Shown here: piece after piece, positions 12,701 to 20,931 of the stretch
Numbering within the stretch: the stretch's first letter is position 1
Layout: each line of letters opens with the position of its first letter
NCBI GenBank assembly: GCA_029582265.1
Contig: CM055830.1
Location: 34,342,718-34,406,717 of the forward strand
Length of the DNA: 64,000 nucleotides
Source: Zoroaster sp. YZ-2022
Lineage: Eukaryota; Echinodermata; Asteroidea; Forcipulatida; Zoroasteridae
Direction of reading: 5' to 3'
Program-made: the position numbers and the translations under genes
Notes under the pieces: generated by a model
Seen by the model: the letters and a program-made list of their open reading frames with translations, nothing else
Told to the model about the DNA's origin: nothing
The model's database searches: none

Positions 12701-15700
12701 ATTTGTTAAAACATGATGGAATGAATTTGTATACAAATATATCTTTCAAGTTTACACTCAAGAGTAAGTTCCATTTTGCCAAAATGTTAATTACACTGTA
12801 TATTTTGAAAAACGTTGAGGATAGAACACTTCACAAACTGAAAACAATTTTCTGGTTACGTTTTCTTTTTCATGTAGATATGCTGTCTTGTTTCTGGTCA
12901 AGAATTTGACGTCAGAAACAAGGTTCTGTTCGTTTTCGCCAAAACACACCCACTCAGGTTACTATGCAAGAGCTTGCCCCTAGTCCCATGGTATAGAAAC
13001 AGTGTGTCAAGACTGGGAAATCCAAATTTGAATATGCATTTGTGACTAATTTTGTCAGTGTACTAGACATGATTCAAATAAAACCTGCAATAGAGTTGTT
13101 AATGGATTTCTTTCAAAGGGTGAAAATGCAATCAGACCTAATGAAATTTTACAAATATATTTGTAGTCTTGTAAATAGCCGTGTAAAAGTGTCTGGTCTA
13201 TTGGCATGGAGAGCATTTACTCTTAGTTTTAGTTGCGTGCCTTCCTCAATGGAAGCATTTATTACATTACAAGGTAACATCTGGACTGTTCCATTTTCAA
13301 TTGCCTCATGAAAATGAAACAGTTCAGATGTTATAGAGTTAGCCGCTCCTACCAAAGAGTATTAGGAATTTTTCAACCTGAAAAATCATGTTTTTGACCG
13401 CCATTTTTGTTGAAAAGGTTGTTTATTGGATCGCATGCTTCTACCCGGATCAGTAAACAGATCAGAGAATTTGGGATCGACGCTGCTCAAAAGTATTGGG
13501 GAAGAGAATTATATAAACTATGATCGAGCTTCCTTATGTATATTCCATGTGTAAGATAGTATAATCTATCTAACACACTTTTTGCTATAGGAATGCTCTT
13601 CCATGTACTATCTTTTGGAGCGAAAGCTAAGCGCAGTGGCAAAACTAGATCATGTAATTGTTTCCTGTTGGAAGTAATGTGTCATTTGTTTTCTTTCAGA
13701 GCCATGTATTCAAGAAGGTGTTGAATATGAGGTAAGTCAAACTATTATTTTTGGAAAATGTAGGTCATTCTAATGAATATTACTGTTTGAAGGTTATTTT
13801 TTATAATATGTATATGTTTGATGGACATTCTTGTGAAGACTATGTTAAAGGTCAATCTCATGAATGTTGAAGGGCATTTGCACTGTGTGCAAGCTAGATG
13901 GCGTCTATTACCATGATTCCTAAGGATGTACCTCATTTTAATTCTTTTATTATGATTTGATAGTACGGACAAATTGTACCTATGAGTAGCCCTTGTGAAA
14001 AAGCCACCTGCACGAAAAATGGAATCGTTGTGGAGCCAACCGTGTGCGAGAACATTACTTGTCTAAACGTAAGTATATATGAGTGTCATATAAACCCCAC
14101 ATTATATTATGCTGTTTGTTTTTTTGTTCACTTTTTAATTTGTGCATGCACGCGTCCCTATGTTTGTTCATCCCTCTGTCTATCCATCAGTATATCCATC
14201 AGTTTATTAATTGTACTGTTGTTCCTTTGTTACTTCATTCCTTTATTACTTCATTCCTTTGTTACTTCATTACTTTGTTACTTCATTCCTGTGTTACTTA
14301 ATTCCTTTGTTACTTAATTCCTTTGTTACTTCATTCCTGTGTTACTTAATTCCTTTGTTACTTAATTCCTTTGTTACTTAATTCCTGTGTTACTTAATTC
14401 CTTTGTTACTTAATTCCTTTGTTACTTAATTCCTTTGTTACTTAATTCCTTTGTTACTTAATTCCTTTGTTACTTAATTCCTTTGTTACTTCATTCCTTT
14501 GTTACTTCATTCCTTTGTTACTTCATTCCTTTGTTACTTCATTCCTGTGTTACTTCATTCCTGTGTTACTTAATTCCTGTGTTACTTAATTCCTTTGTTA
14601 CTTAATTCCTTTGTTACTTAATTCCTTTGTTACTTAATTCCTTTGTTACTTAATTCCTTTGTTACTTAATTCCTTTGTTACTTAATTCCTTTGTTACTTA
14701 ATTCCTTTGTTCCTTCGTTCCTTTGTTCCTTCGTTTCTTTGTTCCTTCGTTCCTTTGTTCCTTCGTTCCTTTGTTCCTTAATTCCTTAATTCCTTTGTTC
14801 CTTAATTTCTTAATTTCTTTGTTCCTTCATTTCTTTGTTCCTTCATTTTTTTGTTCCTTCGTTCCTTTGTTCCTTCATTCCTTTGTTCCTCCGTTCCTTT
14901 GTTCCTTTGTTCCTTTGTTCCTTTGTTCCTTTGTTCCTTCATTCCTTTGTTCCTTTGTTCCTTCATTCCTTTGTTTGTACATTGGTGGCTGTCTAGTTTG
15001 ATTGCAATTGTTTCTCTCATTTGATTTTTTTTTATTCAATCATTTATTTATTTGCTCCAATTTGTTTGTTAGTTGTCTCTTATGTTGGCACAATTGATTG
15101 TTTGATTTTTTTTTATTCAATCATTTATTTATTTGCTCTAATTTGTTTGTTAGTTTTCTCGTATGTTGGCACAATTGATTGTTTATTTGTTCATGTGTTC
15201 TTTTGTTTTTGTTGGATGTTATATGTTTGTATTTGTTTGTGTAGTCACAGAAGAAAACCGTTTGTTTCCTTGTCTTGTAACTAGGTCACTTCAGTCTTAA
15301 GAAAACCGTTTGTTTCCTTGTCTTGTAACTAGGTCACTTCAGTCTTTTGATTAACAATAACAATTTGAATTCAACCACCAGGGACAAATGAAGAAACTTA
15401 GTTCAGATGCTTGCTGTGCTACTTGTGGTAAGCGTCCTTGAAACACCTTTGTTTAATTCTTGAAATATTATTTCTCGATAATTGATCTTAAAGTCAGTAT
15501 AAACATTTGACAAAATGTCTGTTAATGCATCGGACGTAACGAAAGTGTGACCGGCAAAAGGTCTTAAGCAATTAATGTGCAAAATTGTGTTTCAAGAAAA
15601 CTGAGTGTGAAAGTTTGGTCGTTTTTCTGCCATTTATAACTTCAATGAGGGTTAAGTTAAATTCCACTTTGATATGGGAATGGAAAACATGTCTTGGGAG

Positions 15701-16627
15701 TAATTCTAGCAACAAATATAGGCCTAATAGTTATGCCCTACTTTTTTTTTCAAATGAGCCATTTTATTGCTTACGACCTTCTGCTGGGACAAAAAATTGT
15801 ACTTTGTGTGCCAGGGAGTAGAGCCTTACGACCTTCTTCCTGGCACATGATGCCATATTTTATAAGAATCAAGAGATATGTACCAAAAAAACTGAAAGTT
15901 TCAGCTTATTTCTTCGTGAACATGCATTCAGAAAATTCTTTTCATTCTAACATAGAATTAACATCTCTAGAAAACAGATATTTAGTTGGGAAAGAATTTT
16001 ACGAAAATGATAGCACCTTAGACTAAAATATTTCATGGATACAGTCATGAATTTGTACACCAAGAAAGATTTATGTACATGTAGACCTATACATGTGATC
16101 ATTTATTTATTTAGAAAATTCCCCCACTATTTGCAAACATTTTCAAAAATAAAAAAAACAGTGTTATAACATGTCTATTTGATTGTATTCGGATTGTTTC
16201 AAACCCTGCTGTTGGGGAGGGGGTTATACATGTAAATTAATTTAATCACCTTTCCCCCTTTTTTCACCTTTGACAAAAATAAACACCATTGTTTATTCCT
16301 GCTATATTTTGTTGTGTAACAGTTCTACATCCGCAGTGCTACCTTCAATCAAATATGAATAATCTAGTGATTGGGGAATGCGCGTCCGTTAACAAAGTTC
16401 AATACACCACTTGCTACGGGAGCTGCCCATCCAACGTTGAAATAGTCATGCTTCCCGAATTCTCCGCCAGGCGTAATTGCACCTGCTGCTCTCCAACCAG
16501 AATGGAGAACACCAGCGTCCAGATGAACTGCAACAATGGAACCACCTTTTTTCACTGGTTCTTCGAGATTAAGGGGTGCGCCTGCAAGTCATGTTCTGCG
16601 ACCTTGGAATACGAAACAGTAAAGTAG
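264..16627 (+). CDS. Secreted mucin-like glycoprotein, 5'-partial gene model
   Basis: Multi-exon gene running off the left edge. Supported exons: 264-719, 860-1018, 1560-1733, 2544-2714, 3250-3408, 3526-3696, 4258-4416, 4534-4707, 5630-5856, 7166-7301, 8057-8221, 9028-9483, 9624-9782, 10049-10207, 10325-10498, 11034-11192, 11310-11483, 12029-12187, 12298-12483, 13700-13731, 13964-14068, 15382-15427 and 16323-16627. The pieces join in frame at GT-AG boundaries. Domain order: unknown 140-aa domain, Thr-rich stretches, TIL-like, NCTC-rich, Thr-rich, unknown domain again, Thr-rich, VWC-like, CTCK. This is the C-terminal architecture of VWD/mucin-type secreted gel-forming proteins, in which the CTCK drives dimerisation and the PTS regions carry O-glycans. 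No signal peptide is seen because the 5' end is missing. Whether it is one gene or two neighbours cannot be settled without a transcript. Exons at 1286-1442 and 2269-2426 are frameshifted and must be skipped or mis-assembled. Confidence 0.7.
860..1018 (+). CDS. Thr-rich PTS exon, type A (A1), with compensated frameshift
   Basis: 159 nt, phase 1-1, acceptor AAAAG, donor GTATAA. It encodes a 53-residue type A block (GPTTTETTTT start, TTTVQTTT end). Compared with the intact copy at 9624 it has one extra A near 897 and one missing C near 918. The intervening ~7 codons are therefore read in another frame (TNDRGTHYDC instead of TTTEAPTTTA), which introduces a Cys and a Tyr. The frame is restored and the exon stays open. 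Confidence 0.6.
1135..1153 (+). pseudogene. Truncated type B exon fused to intron sequence
   Basis: After an acceptor-like ...TACAACAG, the first ~19 nt of a type B exon (ACAACTACAGAAGAATC) run directly into intron sequence that normally follows the 140-aa-domain exon (GGATTACCTTTCTATCTAG). This gives an immediate in-frame TAG and no donor. The same junction is at 9899-9917, so it arose before the large duplication and marks an unequal recombination breakpoint. Confidence 0.6.
1286..1442 (+). pseudogene. Type A Thr-rich exon with net -2 frameshift (A2)
   Basis: 157 nt instead of 159. A C is missing near 1317 and another in the CCCC run near 1347, compared with 10049-10207. Reading from the phase-1 acceptor hits TGA in the ...AACAACAACTGAGG stretch. 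The last third is in the normal frame again only if read from upstream intron. Both flanking introns are phase 1, so skipping this exon would keep the gene in frame. Decay or a homopolymer error in the assembly are both possible. Confidence 0.6.
1560..1733 (+). CDS. Thr-rich PTS exon, type B (B1)
   Basis: 174 nt, phase 1-1, acceptor AAAACAG, donor GTAATT. It encodes 58 residues starting VTTTEESTTTVTTT and ending EETTTAATTT, rich in Thr with scattered Glu, Ser, Pro and Val. It has no Cys. Such sequence is expected to be densely O-glycosylated. It matches 10325-10498. Confidence 0.7.
2269..2426 (+). pseudogene. Type A Thr-rich exon with -1 frameshift (A3)
   Basis: 158 nt rather than 159. One C is missing in the CCCC run near 2330 (GCCCTCC instead of GCCCCTCC), so the frame shifts and meets a TGA at 2373-2375. 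Splice sites are intact. The equivalent exon in the second array (11034-11192) is open. It could be skipped without a frame change. Confidence 0.6.
2544..2714 (+). CDS. Thr-rich PTS exon, type B (B2)
   Basis: 171 nt, phase 1-1, one Thr codon shorter than B1 near the 3' end (GAGGAGACGACAGC). Open throughout; donor GTAATT. It differs from B1 by Ala for Val at one site, Lys for Glu (ERPTTTKEV) and Ile for Thr (TVIITT). Confidence 0.68.
3250..3408 (+). CDS. Thr-rich PTS exon, type A (A4)
   Basis: 159 nt, phase 1-1, open. It encodes the standard 53-residue type A block with TTTEAPTTTAPPTTTEEV in the middle. Acceptor ATAAAAG, donor GTATTA. It is the first fully normal type A exon in the left array. 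Confidence 0.7.
3526..3696 (+). CDS. Thr-rich PTS exon, type B (B3)
   Basis: 171 nt, phase 1-1, open. It shares the one-codon deletion and the Lys variant with B2 at 2544, so units 2 and 3 of this array are sister duplicates. Confidence 0.7.
4258..4416 (+). CDS. Thr-rich PTS exon, type A (A5)
   Basis: 159 nt, phase 1-1, open. It ends TTTEITTVQTTT (Ile variant), a variant also found in 10049 and 11034. Acceptor ATAAAAG, donor GTATAA. Confidence 0.7.
4534..4707 (+). CDS. Thr-rich PTS exon, type B (B4)
   Basis: 174 nt, phase 1-1, open. The acceptor is AAAAATAG rather than AAAACAG, a usable AG but a weaker -3 position, shared with 11310-11483. Last PTS exon of the left array. Confidence 0.68.
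5197..5290. repeat. Inverted pair of tRNA-like 3' halves (SINE-derived hairpin)
   Basis: GACTCGGGCGGGATTCGAACCC reads on the minus strand as a tRNA T-arm plus acceptor 3' strand. About 20 nt later the plus strand gives AAGCAGGAGGTCATGGGTTCGAATCCC and GAGTC. The two arms are near-perfect inverted copies of about 40 nt, with box B (GGTTCGAATCC) on both strands. No D-arm or anticodon arm of a functional tRNA is present on either strand. Confidence 0.6.
5630..5856 (+). CDS. Mucin gene exon: TIL-like Cys-rich module
   Basis: 227 nt, acceptor CTCCAG, donor GTAAGT, phase 1 in and 0 out. It encodes about 75 residues with seven cysteines in the order VC..SC..EC..FC..NCVC..MC. The NCVCKEGYF segment and the later MCV match the C-terminal half of trypsin-inhibitor-like (TIL) domains found after VWD-C8 in mucins and VWF. 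It continues in frame into the exon at 7166, which supplies further cysteines. Confidence 0.65.
6312..6547 (+). mobile_element. Mariner/Tc1-type MITE, left end degraded
   Basis: Homologous to the complete elements at 25912 and 38432. The right end CCGGTGTTCCCTAAATTGTTTTGAG is followed by TA, but the left TIR is not recognisable beyond ACTCATAAA. It lies in the intron after the TIL-like exon. Confidence 0.6.
6575..6768. mobile_element. Small palindromic repeat with GAGCAGMNAAW...TGCTTAGYA motifs
   Basis: The left side GGCGCCAGTTTCAAAGAGCTG is mirrored by CAGCTGTAAGAATTTGGCCC on the right. The interior repeats TTAGCAGAAATATTTCC and TTGCTTAGCAAAAGTATTT in both orientations around GGTTACCAGCC / GGACTGGTAG. 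A diverged copy is at 50490-50640. This fits a palindromic MITE family. Confidence 0.55.
7166..7301 (+). CDS. Mucin gene exon: short NCTC-repeat Cys-rich segment
   Basis: 136 nt, phase 0 in (AAATAG acceptor), phase 1 out (GTATTT donor). It encodes about 45 residues, starting DLPRYCENCTCENCTC and later LELVC and NCTTTTG. A 12-nt tandem (TGTGAAAATTGTACA) creates a duplicated CENCT unit; each NCT is also an N-glycosylation sequon. This likely completes the TIL/VWC-like module of the previous exon and leads into a Thr-rich exon. Confidence 0.6.
7415..7535. repeat. Degenerate (GA)CTCGAGTC-type interspersed repeat fragment
   Basis: Irregular runs of ...GAGTCCTGAAAACTC, AAGTCTGAGTCC and TTGAGTTTGAGTCACGAGTCAC in an intron. 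Similar motif-dense sequence is at 45370-45625, so both are probably fragments of one repeat family whose ends I cannot define. Confidence 0.35.
8057..8221 (+). CDS. Mucin gene exon: Thr-rich PTS, divergent type
   Basis: 165 nt, phase 1-1, acceptor TTCCAG at 8056 (a second AG three nt downstream keeps the frame), donor GTATTT. It reads EGSTTVTETTIPSTTTT... and its second half (TTTEEVTTTVVTTTPEATTTEIT) is clearly type A-like. It is a divergent single-copy relative of the A exons, and so probably not part of the recent expansions. Confidence 0.62.
8857..8877 (+). CDS. Possible 21-nt Thr-rich micro-exon, copy 2
   Basis: Identical to 93-113: acceptor CACAG, seven Thr/Pro codons, weak GTGGAA donor. 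Tentative. Confidence 0.2.
9028..9483 (+). CDS. Mucin gene exon: unrecognised ~140-residue extracellular domain, copy 2
   Basis: The open frame encodes the same residues as 264-719 (same acceptor, same GTAAGT donor, phase 1-1). Two bracketing cysteines and at least five N-glycosylation sequons are conserved. Lack of divergence, even at synonymous positions, means a very recent duplication, gene conversion or a duplicated assembly. Confidence 0.75.
9624..9782 (+). CDS. Thr-rich PTS exon, type A (A6)
   Basis: 159 nt, phase 1-1, fully open. It is the intact counterpart of 860-1018, with the TTTEAPTTTAPP segment in frame. Confidence 0.72.
9899..9917 (+). pseudogene. Truncated type B exon fused to intron sequence, copy 2
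   Basis: Same breakpoint as 1135-1153: the B exon start ...GAAGAATC joins GGATTACCTTTCTATCTAG. An in-frame TAG and absence of a donor make it non-coding. Confidence 0.6.
10049..10207 (+). CDS. Thr-rich PTS exon, type A (A7)
   Basis: 159 nt, phase 1-1, open; Ile variant TTTEITTVQTTT. Intact counterpart of the broken exon at 1286. The upstream intron has the same shortened TTGGTAATTGGTGTGC leader as 1286, so that deletion predates the duplication while the exon indels do not. Confidence 0.72.
10325..10498 (+). CDS. Thr-rich PTS exon, type B (B5)
   Basis: 174 nt, phase 1-1, open, same as 1560-1733. Acceptor AAAAACAG, donor GTAATT. Confidence 0.72.
11034..11192 (+). CDS. Thr-rich PTS exon, type A (A8)
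   Basis: 159 nt, phase 1-1, open. The leader intron differs slightly (AATGCATATCAAAG acceptor), otherwise it matches 4258. Intact positional counterpart of the frameshifted exon at 2269. Confidence 0.72.
11310..11483 (+). CDS. Thr-rich PTS exon, type B (B6)
   Basis: 174 nt, phase 1-1, open, with the AAAAATAG acceptor also seen at 4534. The donor is GTAATTTATG instead of GTAATTTTTG. Confidence 0.7.
12029..12187 (+). CDS. Thr-rich PTS exon, type A (A9)
   Basis: 159 nt, phase 1-1, open; ETTTVQTTT variant as in 860 and 3250. Last type A exon. Confidence 0.72.
12298..12483 (+). CDS. Thr-rich PTS exon, type B, extended terminal form (B7)
   Basis: 186 nt, phase 1-1, acceptor ACACAG, donor GTAATT. 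It follows the B consensus but ends EETTTVTTTETTTS instead of EETTTAATTT. The extra codons and changed end mark it as the old terminal exon of the array. It splices in frame to the first VWC-like exon at 13700. Confidence 0.7.
12516..12953 (+). mobile_element. ~440-bp TIR repeat (GGGCGTGTTTTC... / ...AAAACACACCC)
   Basis: It starts GGGGCGTGTTTTCACGG and ends CGTTTTCGCCAAAACACACCC, which are inverted copies. Just inside the ends are matching GAGAAACATG and TGTTTCTGGTC segments. An opposite-strand diverged copy lies at about 22987-23597. It sits in the intron between the last PTS exon and the VWC-like exons. Confidence 0.65.
13700..13731 (+). CDS. Mucin gene exon: VWC-like module, part 1
   Basis: 32-nt mini-exon, acceptor TTTCAG, donor GTAAGT, phase 1 in and 0 out. 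It encodes EPCIQEGVEYE, the opening C...G..Y of a VWC domain. Confidence 0.55.
13964..14068 (+). CDS. Mucin gene exon: VWC-like module, part 2
   Basis: 105 nt, phase 0-0, acceptor GATAG, donor GTAAGT. It reads YGQIVPMSSPCEKATCTKNG then VCENITCLN. The order Y-G, then C..C..C...C, is that of the central VWC region in mucin and VWF C-termini. An NIT sequon is present. Confidence 0.62.
14214..14975. repeat. Intronic 16-bp minisatellite (TTACTTAATTCCTTTG family)
   Basis: Around 45 imperfect tandem copies. The first two-thirds use TTACTTMATTCCTKTG; after about 14700 the array switches to TTCCTTCGTTCCTTTG-type units. One strand is almost pure pyrimidine plus G. It encodes spurious Phe/Leu/Pro-rich frames. 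It lies between the second and third VWC-like exons. Confidence 0.9.
15017..15185. repeat. Tandem duplication, two copies of ~81 bp
   Basis: GATTTTTTTTTATTCAATC ... GGCACAATTGATTGTTT occurs twice back to back with two or three mismatches, in the intron before 15382. Confidence 0.85.
15245..15348. repeat. Tandem duplication, two copies of ~53 bp
   Basis: AAGAAAACCGTTTGTTTCC ... GTCACTTCAGTCTT is repeated directly at about 15251 and 15299 with no visible mismatch. Confidence 0.85.
15382..15427 (+). CDS. Mucin gene exon: VWC-like module, part 3
   Basis: 46 nt, phase 0 in (CACCAG), phase 1 out (GTAAGC). It encodes GQMKKLSSDACCATC. The closing ACCATC resembles the CC..C end of VWC domains. It is separated from part 2 by a repeat-filled 1.3 kb intron. 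Confidence 0.6.
16323..16627 (+). CDS. Mucin gene terminal exon: CTCK cystine-knot domain
   Basis: Acceptor GTAACAG, phase 1, stop TAG at 16625-16627. It encodes about 100 residues. The cysteine pattern is PQC, GEC, CYGSC, NCTCC, MNC, GCACKSC, which is the classic C-terminal cystine knot of VWF, gel-forming mucins and SCO-spondin. It includes the C-x-G-x-C knot ring and the paired CC used for intermolecular bonding. In that family the domain makes disulfide dimers in the ER. It also has NCT, NTS and NGT sequons. It ends a few residues after the last Cys, as usual. This is the firmest domain call in the gene. Confidence 0.88.
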
Positions 16628-17990
16628 GATTTTGAAGCCTGGTTCTGAGAAGAACCAGTGGTGAGATAAACATTCTTTTAGGTAAAATCTATTTGAAAAA
16701 TCATTTTTTGTTTGTGAACTGTTCAAACCGTCAAACAAACCATACTGATACATAATTTGAGTATTTGGGTTTAAAAAGAAAACTTGACTTAATTACTTGG
16801 TGTAAAGTTGGTACACATATCAACTGTTCAGTCTGAAATACTTTCATGTACTTTCAGGAATTAAATTTACAAGAATTTGCTGGAAGGCAAGTTTTCGTAA
16901 AACTTTAAAAACAGGAAAAAAAGCATGTCACAGATTACCATTGTTTTCTTAAACCAATACATTTTCTGTATAGGTTTCTCTGCTGGTTAGGAAATTCCCT
17001 GTGATTTTGTTGAACAAAGGACAAAGGATGTTTGATCAAATATTTGAAGTATCAAGGAGAGAATGAAATGAGAATGGCAATGAATCTGACAAAGGCTTTG
17101 GAAATAATTAATGTACTTAAATTTTTATTGAATTTGTTTTGCTTGGATTTTTTGCGCTTAAACCTATGTCTAGTAGCATTAAAATTATGTAGCTTATCTT
17201 GCCAAATGGATTTGTCCAAAATATTGTTTGTTGTAATGGCCTAACTTTATATATGGTGATAGGTACATTTTTAAAATGTGTAAGTTGAAAATTGAAAAGT
17301 TGAAAGTTACTGTTTAATGGCATGTTTGGATCTGTATGAGGTACAATGAAGTTATATTAATGATTCCATTGCAAGATAATGTTAATTTACATTGAAGAAC
17401 AGTTACGCCTATTTCATTAGTTTTCTGTAAGAACTCATGCATCAATAACAATGGTATTGATGGCTGTTTCATAATAAGAAAAGAATATTCAAAGAGCAAC
17501 ATGCAACATGCATGTCCATTGTTTTAGAAGGGTAGAGCAAGAGTTTAATATGGAATTGGTCCTCCATTATTCTCCATAACTGAGTTCTTACAGAAAACTA
17601 CATGTGTAACATGCCCTTGAAGCAATGCTTTGTACTGCAACTTTTTTCAGCTGAATTTTCATTCAAATCACTGTCAATTGTGCATGCATGATTGAATTTC
17701 AACCATTTCATTACGAGCTGTGTAGAACATGTCATTCTGTCATTTGCTTTTTGAATTTTTAAAATTCATGCAATACTGGGGGAACTTAGTGTTGTGATGG
17801 GTGTATATTGGTATTGATATAAGTTGAATACACTTGTGGTTGGGTATATGTTTACTTTCTTTGAAGAAAGATAATGCAATAAAGTTGTGTACGTTGTCAA
17901 GGTGAAAATAATGAAAATACATTCAGATCTTTTGTCAGCAAACACAAACTTTGTATTCATACCAACAGGGTATTTTGATCGTGTTTTAAA
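16628..17990. other. AT-rich 3' flank of the mucin gene, no gene seen
   Basis: Probably the 3' UTR followed by intergenic sequence. There is an ATTAAA-like hexamer near 16860 and AATAAA near 17878, but neither is proven as a poly(A) signal. No conserved coding sequence seen on either strand. Confidence 0.5.
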
Positions 17991-20560
17991 GGGACAATAC
18001 TGTCACTATCAACAGGTATGACAGGGACAATACTGTCACTATCAACAGGTATGAAAGGGACAATACTGTCACTATCAACAGGTATGACAGGGACAATACT
18101 GTCACTATCAACAGGTATGAAAGGGACAATACTGTCACTATCAACAGGTATGACAGGGACAATACTGTCACTATCAACAGGTATGACAGGGACAATACTG
18201 TCACTATCAACAGGTATGAAAGGGACAATACTGTCACTATCAACAGGTATGACAGGGACAATACTGTCACTATCAACAGGTATGAAAGGGACAATACTGT
18301 CACTATCAACAGGTATGAAAGGGACAATTATATACTGTCACTATCAACAGGTATGAAAGGGACAATACTGTCACTATCAACAGGTATGAAAGGGACAATT
18401 ATATACTGTCACTATCAACAGGTATGACAGGGACAATACTGTCACTATCAACAGGTATGACAGGGACAATACTGTCACTATCAACAGGTATGAAAGGGAC
18501 AATACTGTCACTATCAACAGGTATGAAAGGGACAATACTGTCACTATCAACAGGTATGAAAGGGACAATACTGTCACTATCAACAGGTATGACAGGGACA
18601 ATACTGTCACTATCAACAGGTATGAAAGGGACAATACTGTCACTATCAACAGGTATGAAAGGGACAATTATATACTGTCACTATCAACAGGTATGACAGG
18701 ACAATACTGTCACTATCAACAGGTATGAAAGGGACAATTATATACTGTCACTATCAACAGGTATGACAGGGACAATACTGTCACTATCAACAGGTATGAA
18801 AGGGACAATACTGTCACTATCAACAGGTATGAAAGGGACAATACTGTCACTATCAACAGGTATGAAAGGGACAATACTGTCACTATCAACAGGTATGAAA
18901 GGGACAATACTGTCACTATCAACAGGTATGAAAGGGACAATACTGTCACTATCAACAGGTATGAAAGGGACAATTATATGCTGTCACTATCAACAGGGTA
19001 TGAAAGGGACAATACTGTCACTATCAACAGGTATGAAAGGGACAATTATATACTGTCACTATCAACAGGTATGACAGGGACAATACTGTCACTATCAACA
19101 GGTATGAAAGGGACAATTATATACTGTCACTATCAACAGGTATGAAAGGGACAATACTGTCACTATCAACAGGTATGAAAGGGACAATTATATACTGTCA
19201 CTATCAACAGGTATGAAAGGGACAATACTGTCACTATCAACAGGTATGAAAGGGACAATTATACTGTCACTATCAACAGGTATGAAAGGGACAATACTGT
19301 CACTATCAACAGGTATGAAAGGGACAATTATATACTGTCACTATCAACAGGTATGAAAGGGACAATACTGTCACTATCAACAGGTATGAAAGGGACAATT
19401 ATATACTGTCACTATCAACAGGTATGAAAGGGACAATACTGTCACTATCAACAGGTATGAAAGGGACAATTATATACTGTCACTATCAACAGGTATGAAA
19501 GGGACAATACTGTCACTATCAACAGGTATGAAAGGGACAATTATATACTGTCACTATCAACAGGTATGAAAGGGACAATACTGTCACTATCAACAGGTAT
19601 GAAAGGGACAATTATATACTGTCACTATCAACAGGTATGAAAGGGACAATACTGTCACTATCAACAGGTATGAAAGGGACAATACTGTCACTATCAACAG
19701 GTATGAAAGGGACAATACTGTCACTATCAACAGGTATGAAAGGGACAATACTGTCACTATCAACAGGTATGAAAGGGACAATTATATACTGTCACTATCA
19801 ACAGGTATGAAAGGGACAATACTGTCACTATCAACAGGTATGAAAGGGACAATACTGTCACTATCAACAGGTATGAAAGGGACAATACTGTCACTATCAA
19901 CAGGTATGAAAGGGACAATACTGTCACTATCAACAGGTATGAAAGGGACAATTATATACTGTCACTATCAACAGGTATGAAAGGGACAATACTGTCACTA
20001 TCAACAGGTATGAAAGGGACAATTATATACTGTCACTATCAACAGGTATGAAAGGGACAATACTGTCACTATCAACAGGTATGAAAGGGACAATACTGTC
20101 ACTATCAACAGGTATGAAAGGGACAATTATATACTGTCACTATCAACAGGTATGAAAGGGACAATACTGTCACTATCAACAGGTATGAAAGGGACAATTA
20201 TATACTGTCACTATCAACAGGTATGACAGGGACAATACTGTCACTATCAATAGGTATGAAAGGGACAATACTGTCACTATCAACAGGTATGAAAGGGACA
20301 ATACTGTCACTATCAACAGGTATGAAAGGGACAATACTGTCACTATCAACAGGTATGAAAGGGACAATACTGTCACTATCAACAGGTATGAAAGGGACAA
20401 TACTGTCACTATCAACAGGTATGAAAGGGACAATTATATACTGTCACTATCAACAGGTATGAAAGGGACAATACTGTCACTATCAACAGGTATGACAGGG
20501 ACAATACTGTCACTATCAACAGGTATGAAAGGGACAATACTGTCACTATCAACAGGTATG
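17991..20560. repeat. 33-bp minisatellite with 38-bp variant, ~2.6 kb
   Basis: Unit GGGACAATACTGTCACTATC plus AACAGGTATGAAA. A second form inserts TATAT after GGGACAAT (38 bp). The AAA/ACA difference at the unit end marks further subtypes. From about 19070 to 19620 the two lengths alternate, giving a ~71-bp higher-order unit. About 70 copies. Repeated TGMKGTILSLS reading frames on one strand and SYLLIVTVLSL on the other are artefacts of the 11-codon period. Confidence 0.95.
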
Positions 20561-20644
20561 GAGTGCTAGTTTTAGATTAACTCGGTGACTGAAAATAATA
20601 AGCTGCTGCATAAATGAGCGAGTATTTTTCAGTCACCATATTAA

Positions 20645-20931
20645 CCCTCCTACTACTACAAGGGTCAAAATCAGTCAAAATGTTGATATACTTGCCAATG
20701 TATATCTAGTGCACTTAAAAGTCAAACACTGTCAAACCTTACGTGTAGTAAGTACATTTACAGATCAAAATGAGTCGACCGCTTGAGTCGACCGCTTTTG
20801 ACTGATAAAATCATTGTCTGGTATTGTTCAGTCAAAATGTATGCACATTTGGGTCAACAGTCAAAAGAGGCAGTTGACTGATTTTGATCTCTACAGCAAC
20901 TTCCCACTAAAGTGCAGCTATAGTAGGAGGG
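20645..20931. mobile_element. piggyBac-like MITE, TTAA target duplication
   Basis: 287 bp bounded by TTAA at 20641-20644 and 20932-20935. Ends are CCCTCCTACTA and its inverted copy TAGTAGGAGGG. Subterminal TCAAAATCAGTCAA also occurs inverted near the right end. No coding capacity. Confidence 0.75.

Noticed and set aside
14723..15284. Phe/Leu/Pro-rich frames
   Set aside because: Frames of the 16-bp intronic minisatellite and of the short tandem duplications.
17986..20462. Long repetitive frames (TGMKGTILSLS and SYLLIVTVLSL repeats)
   Set aside because: The 33-bp period is 11 codons, so any stop-free unit stays open. They are interrupted wherever the 38-bp unit occurs.
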